Below are positions 17,467 to 25,640 of a stretch of 64,000 nt of DNA, one piece after another; the first letter of the stretch is position 1, and each line of letters opens with the position of its first letter. A model generated the notes under the pieces. It saw nothing but the letters and a program-made list of their open reading frames with translations. It had not been told where the DNA came from and did no database searches. Source of the DNA: Mucilaginibacter robiniae (GTDB lineage Bacteria > Bacteroidota > Bacteroidia > Sphingobacteriales > Sphingobacteriaceae); the NCBI RefSeq assembly GCF_012849215.1, contig NZ_CP051682.1, positions 620,001 through 684,000 on the forward strand. Direction: 5' to 3'. The translations under genes were made by a program, and so were the position numbers.

Positions 17467-17641
17467 GACCTTTTACCAGCGCTTTCAAAAACAATGCAGC
17501 TGATAATAAACCCAGCACACCACCAATTGGAATGTAGATAAAACCGCGGTTGATAATAGCGCCAGTAAACAAGCCGGCTAATAAAGCGATAAGATAGTAG
17601 TAACTGTCAACGCTTTTTTGTTCTTCTCTATGATGTGCCAT
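17450..17641 (-). CDS. 63-residue two-TM membrane protein, first gene of the symporter operon
   Basis: A short protein with a charged N-terminus (MAHHREEQKSVDSYYY), two hydrophobic segments (about 16-31 and 35-55) joined by a turn (NRGFIYIPIGG), and an acidic tail. The spacing suggests a helical hairpin. It has a well-formed promoter upstream (17664-17695) and overlaps the following 43-codon gene. It may be an accessory subunit or folding partner of the symporter; no known family is assigned. Confidence 0.65.
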   Translation of the reverse strand: MAHHREEQKSVDSYYYLIALLAGLFTGAIINRGFIYIPIGGVLGLLSAALFLKALVKGHEDID

Positions 17642-17663
17642 GTTTTTTTGATAATCGTATACG

Positions 17664-17695
17664 CAAAAGTATAAGTTTAAAGGCGGTATGCCAAA
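17664..17695 (-). promoter_or_regulatory. Promoter of the symporter operon
   Basis: On the minus strand, TTTG (17695-17692), 20 bp, then TACTTTTG (17671-17664): both halves match the Bacteroidota consensus. The first start codon lies 22 bp downstream. Confidence 0.65.
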
Positions 17696-17780
17696 ATTTG
17701 TTTGTGGTAAAAAGCTTAAATAACTCCCCTAAATGCAACGTTAAGAAAATGCAGGTGTCATTTAAACAAAACTTTTAAAT

Positions 17781-18158
17781 ATGTGTATAAAAACCTTCAA
17801 CCCACTGCTTAAAACTAACCTGATTGTATCTGCAAGCATTTTCTTTATATGCTTATTGAACAACCAAGGCTATGCTCAAACCAAAAACATCAAATTAACT
17901 TTGAAAGATAAGGCATCTGAAACACCGCTTAATGAGGCGACAGCTGTATTCATTAACCTGAAAGACACTACGGTGATGGACAAACAAGTCACTAAGAAAG
18001 ATGGTGTAACCAACTTTACTTATCCGGGTGCAGGTAAGTTTCAAATCAAAATTACAAAGGCTGGTTATCAACCTGGACAGTGCTACGGAACTTTCGGTAA
18101 TGCCAAAGATGATACATTTATGTACTTCACTTTAAAGTTGCTACCATCAGCTAAATAG
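17781..18158 (+). CDS. Secreted protein with carboxypeptidase-regulatory-like beta domain
   Basis: A 125-residue protein with a signal peptide (hydrophobic LIVSASIFFICLL, cleavage near GYAQ-T). The mature part resembles a single carboxypeptidase regulatory-like / Cna-B type beta sandwich: NIKLTLKDKASETPLNEATA, an exchange strand, then FQIKITKAGYQP. Such domains occur at the N-terminus of TonB-dependent receptors, but here the domain stands alone. The function is probably structural or binding, with no partner nearby. A terminator shared with the convergent gapN-like gene follows. Confidence 0.75.
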   Translation: MCIKTFNPLLKTNLIVSASIFFICLLNNQGYAQTKNIKLTLKDKASETPLNEATAVFINLKDTTVMDKQVTKKDGVTNFTYPGAGKFQIKITKAGYQPGQCYGTFGNAKDDTFMYFTLKLLPSAK

Positions 18159-18172
18159 ACAATTTTACTCCA

Positions 18173-18214
18173 ATAATAAAGGGCGATAAACTTTCGTTTG
18201 CCGCCCTTTATTAT
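18173..18214. terminator. Bidirectional terminator
   Basis: A 13-bp stem, ATAATAAAGGGCG / CGCCCTTTATTAT, with a 16-base loop, lies between two converging genes. Confidence 0.85.
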
Positions 18215-18229
18215 ATAAAAAACTAAATA

Positions 18230-19852
18230 CTAGAAAATGTAATCTGTGCTCAGGAAATTAGAATCATGATCGTGCACAATTTCATTTAACAACTCTTTGT
18301 TGGCATCGTTCAGCTTGGTAGCTACTAACGAGCGGATAGAGAATGAACGTAATGCATCATTTACTGACAGGGTTCCTTCAGCACTATCTTTACGGCCAGT
18401 AAATGGAAACACGTCCGGACCACGTTGGCACTGAGCGTTGATATTTACACGGCTTACCAGGTTCACGAACGGATCAATCAGTTGGGCAGTTTCAATAGGG
18501 TCGTTACTGAAAATACTTACCTGCATACCGTGCGGCGAATCAATCTGGTATTGAATAGGCTCCTCGATACTTTCGAAAGGAATCACCGGGATAACCGGAC
18601 CAAACTGTTCTTCGCGGTACAGTTTCATCTTATCATTCACCGGATAAACTATAGCCGGATACACGAATGAAGCTACGTTTTCACCACCGTTCTCATTAAC
18701 TACCTGGGCACCATTAGCTTTCGCATCTGTGATACATTCTTCCAGGTAGGCAGGTTTGCCGGGTTCGGCTACCGGGGTCAGGTTTACCCCTTTCAGCCAA
18801 GGCAAACCAAATTTCAATTTGGCTACACCTTCACTTAACAACTTCAAAAACTCATCAGCAACATCTTTATGTACATGGATGATTTTTATAGCCGTACAAC
18901 GTTGTCCATTGTAAGATAAAGCACCCAAAATACATTCGTTTACTGCAATGCTCAAATCAGCGCTTTTGGTAACAATAGCAGCATTTTTGGCATCCAGGCT
19001 TAACACTGCACGCAGGCGGTTAATTTTAGGGTGACGTTTTTTCAAATCGTTAGCTACCTTGCTGGAACCAATGAAGGCCAGTACGTTAATTTTGCCGGTA
19101 GCCATCAACCCTGGTGTTACATTAGCACCACGACCGTAAACGGTATTTACCACACCTTTCGGGAACGATTCCTGGAAAGCACGCAGTAAAGGGTAGTGTA
19201 ATAAAGTACCATGCTTTGGTGGTTTGAAAAGTACCGTGTTCCCCATGATAATAGCAGGAATCAAGGTGGTAAAGGTTTCGTTCAATGGATAGTTGAACGG
19301 TCCCATACACAACACCACACCCAATGGTGAACGACGTATCTGCGCTACTACACCTTCGGCCATTGTGAAACGTGACGATTCACGGTCAATTTCCTTCAGG
19401 GCATCAATAGTCAGGTTAATATATTCGATGGTACGGTCAAACTCCTTAGTAGAATCAGCAAGCGACTTACCAATTTCCCACATAATTAGCTTAATCACCA
19501 GTTCGCGCTGCTCGCTCATTTTGTACACAAAGGTTTGCAGACATTTAATGCGGTCGGCTACGCCCATGGTAGGCCATTCGCCACGGCCATTGTCATAAGC
19601 TGCTATAGCAGCATCCAAGGCTTCCATGGCTTCCTTTTCGGTACCTAGCGGGTAGCTGCCAATAACCTTACGCTGCAAGCCTTCGGGGGTAGGTACGCAA
19701 ATAGGTGATGACACCTCACTTACATCGCCATCCCAGGTCCGCATTTCCCCGTTCACGAGGTACTCGCGTTGATGAATAGGCTCAATCCGGTATTCTTCCG
19801 GTATCTGGCTTTCATCAACAAACAGACTGTTCAGTTCGTCTTTAAAACTCAT
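18230..19852 (-). CDS. GapN-like NADP-dependent aldehyde dehydrogenase with altered active site
   Basis: A 540-residue aldehyde dehydrogenase closest in character to non-phosphorylating glyceraldehyde-3-phosphate dehydrogenases, which oxidise G3P to 3-phosphoglycerate with NADP. The catalytic cysteine is C319 (SYNGQRCTAIK) and the oxyanion asparagine is N187 (GPFNYPLNE). The usual ELGGK motif with the general-base glutamate is replaced by SLDAK, so the position 34 residues before the cysteine is S285. I recall the LDAK form in other Bacteroidota relatives, so it may be a lineage trait. It lies 92 bp after exuT on the same strand; G3P is a product of the upstream aldolase, which fits the context. 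Confidence 0.8.
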   Translation of the reverse strand: MSFKDELNSLFVDESQIPEEYRIEPIHQREYLVNGEMRTWDGDVSEVSSPICVPTPEGLQRKVIGSYPLGTEKEAMEALDAAIAAYDNGRGEWPTMGVADRIKCLQTFVYKMSEQRELVIKLIMWEIGKSLADSTKEFDRTIEYINLTIDALKEIDRESSRFTMAEGVVAQIRRSPLGVVLCMGPFNYPLNETFTTLIPAIIMGNTVLFKPPKHGTLLHYPLLRAFQESFPKGVVNTVYGRGANVTPGLMATGKINVLAFIGSSKVANDLKKRHPKINRLRAVLSLDAKNAAIVTKSADLSIAVNECILGALSYNGQRCTAIKIIHVHKDVADEFLKLLSEGVAKLKFGLPWLKGVNLTPVAEPGKPAYLEECITDAKANGAQVVNENGGENVASFVYPAIVYPVNDKMKLYREEQFGPVIPVIPFESIEEPIQYQIDSPHGMQVSIFSNDPIETAQLIDPFVNLVSRVNINAQCQRGPDVFPFTGRKDSAEGTLSVNDALRSFSIRSLVATKLNDANKELLNEIVHDHDSNFLSTDYIF

Positions 19853-19944
19853 GATGTTTTGTTTTCAGATTAAATATATGTTCAGGTTGATTTTTGTTAG
19901 TGCAACATTACCAGCCGTAACAAAGTTTTATGAATTGTTACAGA

Positions 19945-21309
19945 TTACAAATCGGTGATAGGTCTGAAACGAGGCACTAAAATTTTCATAATTGTCCATG
20001 GGATAATGTAGGCTACCGCACAGAATACAAACATAATCAGGTAAGCGGTTTGCGGTGTAGCAGCATAGTGCGTATTCAGTCTGCCTGCCATTTGCTGGAT
20101 TAGCACCCCGCCTATACCACCGGCCATACCACCAATACCAACTACCGAACCGATGGCTTTTTTAGGAAACATATCGGACACGGTAGAGAACAAATTGGCC
20201 GACCATGCCTGGTGTGCCGCAGCACCAATACAGATTACTGCTATAGCCAACGTAGCTGCCGAATCGCCAAATATGGCTTTATCGCCAAAATATTGGGTTG
20301 ATATTAAAACTAAAGGGAACAAAGCAATAATCAGCATGGCTGTCATGCGCGCTTTATATACTTCCATACCCCGGTTAATGAAGAAGAGTGGAATACTACC
20401 GCCAAATACACTACCGATAATAGCAATACCATACACAATAAAGGTAGGCAGCATTACTGAATGTCCGGTAAAGCCAAATTGCTTTTTCAAGTAATCAGGC
20501 AGCCAGAACAGCAAAAACCACCACACGCCATCGGTTACAAACTTGCCGGTAAAAAAAGCCCAGGTTTGGCGGTAACCAAACAGCTTTTTCCAGGGCACAC
20601 TGGTATTTACTTCTTTTACAGCCACATCTTCCGATGCCGCTGCATGTACAGCTACATCATCACTATGAATGAAATCGAATTCTTCTTGCCCTAACTTTTT
20701 ACTTTTAGCAGGCGTGGTATAAATAGCAAACCAAAAGAACAGCCATATAAAGCCCACTACACCCGTAATAATGTAAGCCAGCTTCCAGCCTTGCTGATAA
20801 CCAAAATATACTAAGCACCAAGGCACAAACAACGAAGTAACCATAGCACCCAGGTTTGCTCCACTATTAAATATACCTGTTGCTAAAGCACGCTCCTTTT
20901 TCGGGAACCACTCGGCTACGGTTTTAATAGATGCCGGAAAGTTACCTGCCTCACCAATACCAAATAAACTGCGTACAAAAGCATGTACGGCCACGCTACC
21001 CCCTACAAAAGCATTAAGTATACCAAATATTGACCAGATGATGAGCGATAAAGCCAAACCCAGCTTGGTACCAATTTTATCAATAATGTATCCGGCCAAT
21101 ATAGTTACCGTTGCATAAAAAGCGGTAAATGCGGAGGTTACATCACTGTAGTCGGTATCAGTCCATCCAAAGCCCCCCTTGGCAACGGGCATACAGAAAA
21201 ATTCTTTCACGTAGCCGATTACCTGGCGATCCATGTAGTTGATAGTGGTTGAAAATAGCAGCAGGGTAACAATTACCCATCTGTACTTTCCGATGCTGGA
21301 TTTTTCCAT
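19945..21309 (-). CDS. exuT: MFS hexuronate transporter, ExuT-like
   Basis: A 454-residue major facilitator with 12 predicted TM helices. It has the anion:cation symporter family signature near the N-terminus (INYMDRQVIG), and RSLFGIGEAGNFPASIKTV followed by EWFPKKERALATGIFNSG, typical of ExuT-type uptake of glucuronate and galacturonate. It lies between the KDPG aldolase gene (22-bp gap) and the gapN-like gene, so context supports hexuronate import. Other acid sugars are possible. Confidence 0.85.
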   Translation of the reverse strand: MEKSSIGKYRWVIVTLLLFSTTINYMDRQVIGYVKEFFCMPVAKGGFGWTDTDYSDVTSAFTAFYATVTILAGYIIDKIGTKLGLALSLIIWSIFGILNAFVGGSVAVHAFVRSLFGIGEAGNFPASIKTVAEWFPKKERALATGIFNSGANLGAMVTSLFVPWCLVYFGYQQGWKLAYIITGVVGFIWLFFWFAIYTTPAKSKKLGQEEFDFIHSDDVAVHAAASEDVAVKEVNTSVPWKKLFGYRQTWAFFTGKFVTDGVWWFLLFWLPDYLKKQFGFTGHSVMLPTFIVYGIAIIGSVFGGSIPLFFINRGMEVYKARMTAMLIIALFPLVLISTQYFGDKAIFGDSAATLAIAVICIGAAAHQAWSANLFSTVSDMFPKKAIGSVVGIGGMAGGIGGVLIQQMAGRLNTHYAATPQTAYLIMFVFCAVAYIIPWTIMKILVPRFRPITDL

Positions 21310-21331
21310 GTAGTTGTCGTAGCTAAAGTGT

Positions 21332-21991
21332 TTACCGGCTGGTTTGAACTAACTCAATAGCCTTTTGTGTGTCATTAAATAACTGATCGTATAGTTTGTC
21401 TTCCAGCACTTTTTTGCTGACAAGTTTGCTCCCCATCCCTACTGCACATACCCCAGCCTTAAACCAGGTAGCTATGTTTTCAGCTTCCAGTTCTACCCCG
21501 CCGGTTGGCATAAATAATTGGCCAGGAAACAACTCTTTAATAGAGCTTAAAAACGCCGGACCTAAAATATTGGCCGGGAATAGCTTAATTAAAGCGGCAT
21601 CATTGCATTGAGCAGTGTAGATTTCGGTAGGCGTCATGCAGCCAGGTATCCATAGCATGTGCTGATCGTGCGCCATACGGGCTACCTCCGGGTTCACAAT
21701 AGGCGACACAATAAAATCAGCACCTGCAGTAATAAAAGCATCTGCCTCATTAATTGATTTTATGGTGCCAATACCCAAATGCAAATCAGGCATTTCGGCC
21801 TGTTGTAATTCTTTCAGTTGTTTGAAATTTTCCAGCGCGGCTTTACCACGGTTGGTATATTCAAATACACGTACACCCGCTTTGTATAGGGTACGCGTAA
21901 CTTCCAGGCTTACTTCTGCATTTTCATAAAAGAACAGCGGCAACATGCCCTGGGTTAAAATACTATCTAAAACTTCTTGTTTGCTTTTCAT
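21332..21991 (-). CDS. eda: KDPG / 4-hydroxy-2-oxoglutarate aldolase
   Basis: A 219-residue class I aldolase that splits 2-keto-3-deoxy-6-phosphogluconate into pyruvate and glyceraldehyde 3-phosphate. The Schiff-base lysine is K136 (LIKLFPANILGP) and the general base is E44 (FEYTNRGK). GIGTIKS and MPTGGVELE line the phosphate site. The start ATG overlaps the stop codon of the kinase gene by 4 bp. Length fits the Bacteroidota variant. Confidence 0.92.
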   Translation of the reverse strand: MKSKQEVLDSILTQGMLPLFFYENAEVSLEVTRTLYKAGVRVFEYTNRGKAALENFKQLKELQQAEMPDLHLGIGTIKSINEADAFITAGADFIVSPIVNPEVARMAHDQHMLWIPGCMTPTEIYTAQCNDAALIKLFPANILGPAFLSSIKELFPGQLFMPTGGVELEAENIATWFKAGVCAVGMGSKLVSKKVLEDKLYDQLFNDTQKAIELVQTSR

Positions 21992-23031
21992 GGTTTAATA
22001 GCTTTTTCAATTTCGTCCACGCTTTTGTTGGTGGCATCGCTGTTTACAAATAATTTGGTAAAAGCAGCAGCAGTGGCAAAATCAATAGTTTGTTGCGGGG
22101 TGTACTGGTTGTAGAAGCCGTATATTAAACCGGCCATGTAGCAATCGCCGCTACCTACTTTATCTACAATATGCTCGGCTTCGTACTCACCCGATTGGTA
22201 CAGTTTTTCATCGGTGTATAAAACCGTATAGTACTTAACGTTGGTGTTATTGGCATCAAACCTAAAGGTGTTAGCTACTGCTTTACACTTCGGGTATTGC
22301 TGCATAATAGCCTGCGAGGTATTTTGCGCCTCTTTCAAGTACACGCTTTTTTGCCCCGACTCATGAATATCCGGTATTACCGGAATGCCCAGCATGGTAT
22401 CGGCCGCCCAGACGTTACCCATTACCACGTCACAATAAGGCAGCAAGCCGGTCATTACATCCTGTGGCGTTTTGCCGTACTGCCATAACTTAGCGCGATG
22501 ATTTAAATCAACCGAGATAGTAATACCCTTACGTGAGGCTGCCTCCAATGCTTCTTTACACACATCAGCCACATTTTGGCTGATGGCTGGGCAAATAGCG
22601 CTAAAGTGGAACCAGGTAATACCGTCAAGCACTTTATCCCAATCAATCAAGCCGGTAGTCAGGTCGGCAAAGGCCGAATGGGCACGGTCGTAAATCAAGG
22701 CATCATGTTTTAAATCCTGCCCTTTGGTTAAAAAGTACAAACCAATGCGCTTTCCATGGTACAGAATGGATGAGGTATCAATATCCTTATCCTTCAAAAA
22801 TTCAATAACCTGAGCCGACATGCCATTTTGCGGCAATGCCGTAAAGTAACGGGTTGGCACATCCCATAAAGCCAACGCCGTAGCTACATTCAATTCGGCA
22901 CCGCCTACAAAAACAGGCAACGAGTTGTCTCGCAACCATTCGCCGTCGGCATCAGGTGTAATACGCAACAGCAGTTCGCCAAAAGATAAAACCGAACCAG
23001 TGCTGTAATTTTTTTCTAGCAATTCACTCAT
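21988..23031 (-). CDS. kdgK: 2-dehydro-3-deoxygluconokinase (PfkB family)
   Basis: A 347-residue sugar kinase. The N-terminal GG motif of PfkB kinases is seen in VFVGGAELNVATALA, and the C-terminal signature with the catalytic aspartate in VDKVGSGDCYMAGLIYG. KDG kinase is favoured over other PfkB activities because the gene lies between glucuronate isomerase (10-bp gap) and KDPG aldolase (4-bp overlap), which act before and after it. It phosphorylates 2-keto-3-deoxygluconate in the cytosol. Confidence 0.9.
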   Translation of the reverse strand: MSELLEKNYSTGSVLSFGELLLRITPDADGEWLRDNSLPVFVGGAELNVATALALWDVPTRYFTALPQNGMSAQVIEFLKDKDIDTSSILYHGKRIGLYFLTKGQDLKHDALIYDRAHSAFADLTTGLIDWDKVLDGITWFHFSAICPAISQNVADVCKEALEAASRKGITISVDLNHRAKLWQYGKTPQDVMTGLLPYCDVVMGNVWAADTMLGIPVIPDIHESGQKSVYLKEAQNTSQAIMQQYPKCKAVANTFRFDANNTNVKYYTVLYTDEKLYQSGEYEAEHIVDKVGSGDCYMAGLIYGFYNQYTPQQTIDFATAAAFTKLFVNSDATNKSVDEIEKAIKP

Positions 23032-23041
23032 TTAAAATCAA

Positions 23042-24442
23042 TTAAAAGGTGAAATAATTTTTAGCGTTATAGTAGCAAATATCCTGAATGATTTTGCCAG
23101 TCCATTCAATGTCATTAGGTAGCTCACCATTTTCAATATCTTCACCAAACAAGTTACATACCAAGCGGCGGAAATATTCATGGCGAGGGAACGACAGGAA
23201 GCTGCGCGAATCGGTAAGCATACCGATAAAGCGGCTCAATAAGCCCATGTTGGATAAGGCATTGATTTGCTTGGTCATGCCATCTTTCTGATCCAAAAAC
23301 CACCAGGCCGAACCAAACTGTACCTTACCAGCTACTGAGCCATCATTGAAGTTACCGATCATGGTAGCCATCAACTCATTATCGGCCGGGTTCAGGTTGT
23401 AGATGATGGTTTTAGCTAATTTATCTTCGGTATCCAGTTTATTCAGAAATTTGGATAAAGCTCTGCCTTGGCTAAAATCACCAATAGAGTCAAAGCCTGT
23501 ATCAGGACCTAGTTTAGTAAGCAAGCGGGTATTGTTGTTGCGCAAAGCACCCAAGTGATATTGTTGAACCCATCCTTTTTCATGATCCCAAACGGCAAAA
23601 TGAAACAACATAGCTGATTTAAACTTCAAAATTTCGCCCGGCAGCAAAGTTTCGCCTGCACGTATTTTGTTGAAGATGGTTCTGATTTCATCATCTGTAT
23701 AATCTTCCGCATAAATTTGCTCCAAGCCGTGGTCAGATACTGAGCAGCCGTTTTCTGCAAAAAAGTCGTGACGGCTTTTTAAAGCTTGCAAATAGTTGTC
23801 TATATTATCAATCGAAGTATTGGTTACTTCGGCCAGTTTATCTATGTAAGCATTCAAGGCAACAGTATCATCGGCATTCATGGCCTTATCAGGACGATAA
23901 GCCGGCAGCACTTTTATAGCTGCGCCACTTTGCTTAAGTTGCTGATGATATTGCAAATTATCCAGCGGATCATCTGTAGTACAGATGGTTTCCACATTCA
24001 TCTTTTTAATTAAGCCTTGAACGGAATATTCAGGGGTTTGCAACTTGGCCGTACAATCATCATATATTTTTTGAGAAGTATCAGGCGTTAGCAAATCATG
24101 CACATCAAAATAGCGTTGCAATTCCAGGTGCGTCCAATGGTATAGTGGGTTTCTTAAGGTATAAGGTACGGTTTCGGCCCACTTTTCAAATTTTTCATAA
24201 TCGGTTTTGCTGCCGGTTATGTAATCTTCATTTACGCCGTTGGTGCGCATGGCCCGCCATTTATAATGGTCGCCGTAAAGCCAAACCTGGGTAATATTTT
24301 TAAAGTTCAGGTTTTGCGCAATCTGATCGGGCGGCAAATGGCAGTGGTAATCAATTATTGGTAAACCCTTAGCGTACTCATGGTACAAACGTTGAGCAGT
24401 TGCTGTTTGCAGCAAAAAATTCTCATCTAAAAAGTTTTTCAT
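23042..24442 (-). CDS. uxaC: Glucuronate (uronate) isomerase
   Basis: A 466-residue enzyme of the amidohydrolase fold that converts glucuronate to fructuronate and galacturonate to tagaturonate. Metal-binding histidines are H33 and H35 (IIDYHCHLPP). Family blocks include VWLYGDHYKWRAMR, CTTDDP, VLPAYRPDKA, and near the C-terminus LTDSRSFLSFPRHEYFRR. It is the first gene of a leftward operon (uxaC-kdgK-eda-exuT-gapN). A LacI-type operator palindrome is found 165 bp upstream. The enzymes between isomerase and kinase (uxaB/uxuB, uxaA/uxuA types) are absent from the window. Confidence 0.95.
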   Translation of the reverse strand: MKNFLDENFLLQTATAQRLYHEYAKGLPIIDYHCHLPPDQIAQNLNFKNITQVWLYGDHYKWRAMRTNGVNEDYITGSKTDYEKFEKWAETVPYTLRNPLYHWTHLELQRYFDVHDLLTPDTSQKIYDDCTAKLQTPEYSVQGLIKKMNVETICTTDDPLDNLQYHQQLKQSGAAIKVLPAYRPDKAMNADDTVALNAYIDKLAEVTNTSIDNIDNYLQALKSRHDFFAENGCSVSDHGLEQIYAEDYTDDEIRTIFNKIRAGETLLPGEILKFKSAMLFHFAVWDHEKGWVQQYHLGALRNNNTRLLTKLGPDTGFDSIGDFSQGRALSKFLNKLDTEDKLAKTIIYNLNPADNELMATMIGNFNDGSVAGKVQFGSAWWFLDQKDGMTKQINALSNMGLLSRFIGMLTDSRSFLSFPRHEYFRRLVCNLFGEDIENGELPNDIEWTGKIIQDICYYNAKNYFTF

Positions 24443-24775
24443 ATTTCATAAGGCAGCACTTGGCGGCTGCATTTTGTTTTTCAGGTTACAATGGTAAACT
24501 CAATTACTGTGTAATTGGCCACAGTTACTAAATGTCATTTCAACAATTATTCGCAAGTTTAACAGATTTTACAAATAAGGCACTATAAACAGCTATAAAA
24601 ATTTGCGCAAACGTTTGCTTAACTTTTTTGAAAGATAATAAACCTAATATAATTTAAGAAAAATCGGGCATAAAGATTAAACCTTCTGCTTATCAAAAAG
24701 TCTAATATAGCAACTTACTTGATCCCGGCAGCATACTATTTACAAGGCTTGCAGCAGATAGGCAGAATTACAATC
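24443..24775. other. Regulatory region between uxaC and the DUF6515 gene
   Basis: A 333-bp AT-rich divergent intergenic region. The only clear element is the palindrome at 24607-24618. No perfect TAnnTTTG was found for either gene. Confidence 0.5.
24607..24618. promoter_or_regulatory. LacI-family operator (GCAAACGTTTGC)
   Basis: GCAAACGTTTGC is a perfect 12-bp palindrome with the central CG typical of LacI/PurR-family operators. It lies upstream of the hexuronate operon and fits control by a LacI-type regulator encoded elsewhere. The distance to uxaC (165 bp) leaves room for a long leader or an upstream promoter. Confidence 0.65.
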
Positions 24776-25504
24776 ATGAAAAAGTTATTTCAATATTCAG
24801 GTCACTTATTGTTAACCGGTGCGCTGGTTACCTTATTACATACAGGTGCTGATGCACAACGTGGTTTTCATGGCGGCGGTGGTTTCCGTAGCGGCTTCGG
24901 CGGAGGTTTTCGTGGGGGCTTTGGCGGCAGCATACATCTTGGCGGATACGGTGGCGGCTATCGCGTTTTAGGCTATCCGCGTATTGGCTTCAGCATTGGT
25001 GTATTGCCATTTGGCTATTATCCGTTTTTTATCGGCGCTAACCAGTACTATTATGCTGATGGTATTTTTTATCGTCCTTATGGTGATGGTAACTACCAAG
25101 TAGTAACACCACCGGTAGGTGCCGAAATCCCGAAACTGCCTTCGAATGCCAGTTCAATTGTTATTGACGGGCAACAGTATTATGAAGTGAACGGTGTTTA
25201 CTACAAACCCCGCCAAACCAATGATGGCAAAACGGTTTATGTAGTAGCCGGTAAAGATGGCGTTTTAGATACTACGGTTAATAATGATAACATGAGCAAC
25301 AACGCCGGCAACATGCTACGCTTAGGCGATATTGTAGATGAGCTACCTGCCGACTGCTCAAAAATTAAACTAAACGGTAAAACCTATTTTGTATCCCCTG
25401 AAGGCATCCACTTTGAGGAAATAAAAGATGATAATAACAATACAGCTTACCGTGTAGTAGGCTTGCCAGACGAGGATGATAATTCAGAACAGCCTTCTAA
25501 TTAA
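24776..25504 (+). CDS. DUF6515 family secreted protein
   Basis: A 242-residue exported protein. The start is ATG 24776, because a signal peptide follows (MKKLFQYSGHLLLTGALVTL, cleavage near ADA-Q); the frame extends upstream to a TTG at 24719 without signal-peptide character. A glycine-rich stretch of about 50 residues (GGGFRSGFGGGFRGGFGG) comes first, then aromatic YYPFF / YYYADGIFYRPYG segments and two beta-type modules each ending in a KTYF/KTVY strand. These are features of DUF6515 proteins. It is likely periplasmic or surface-associated. The function is unknown. Confidence 0.85.
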   Translation: MKKLFQYSGHLLLTGALVTLLHTGADAQRGFHGGGGFRSGFGGGFRGGFGGSIHLGGYGGGYRVLGYPRIGFSIGVLPFGYYPFFIGANQYYYADGIFYRPYGDGNYQVVTPPVGAEIPKLPSNASSIVIDGQQYYEVNGVYYKPRQTNDGKTVYVVAGKDGVLDTTVNNDNMSNNAGNMLRLGDIVDELPADCSKIKLNGKTYFVSPEGIHFEEIKDDNNNTAYRVVGLPDEDDNSEQPSN

Positions 25505-25530
25505 TAATTATTAATAAGTTTTCACTTTAA

Positions 25531-25563
25531 AAAGGAGCGTTGGTTACAATGCTCCTTTATTAT
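25531..25563 (+). terminator. Terminator after the DUF6515 gene
   Basis: AAAGGAGC pairs with GCTCCTTT around a 12-base loop and is followed by AT-rich sequence, 26 bp after the stop codon. Confidence 0.75.
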
Positions 25564-25640
25564 TTATACACCTTTTTTAAAAACTGGCACTGGGTTTGCA
25601 AGCTACACGCTTGTAACATTCACTTTACATTCACAACATT

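Noticed and set aside
24719..24775. Upstream TTG start of the DUF6515 gene
   Set aside because: It would place 19 residues before an ordinary signal peptide; ATG 24776 fits export.
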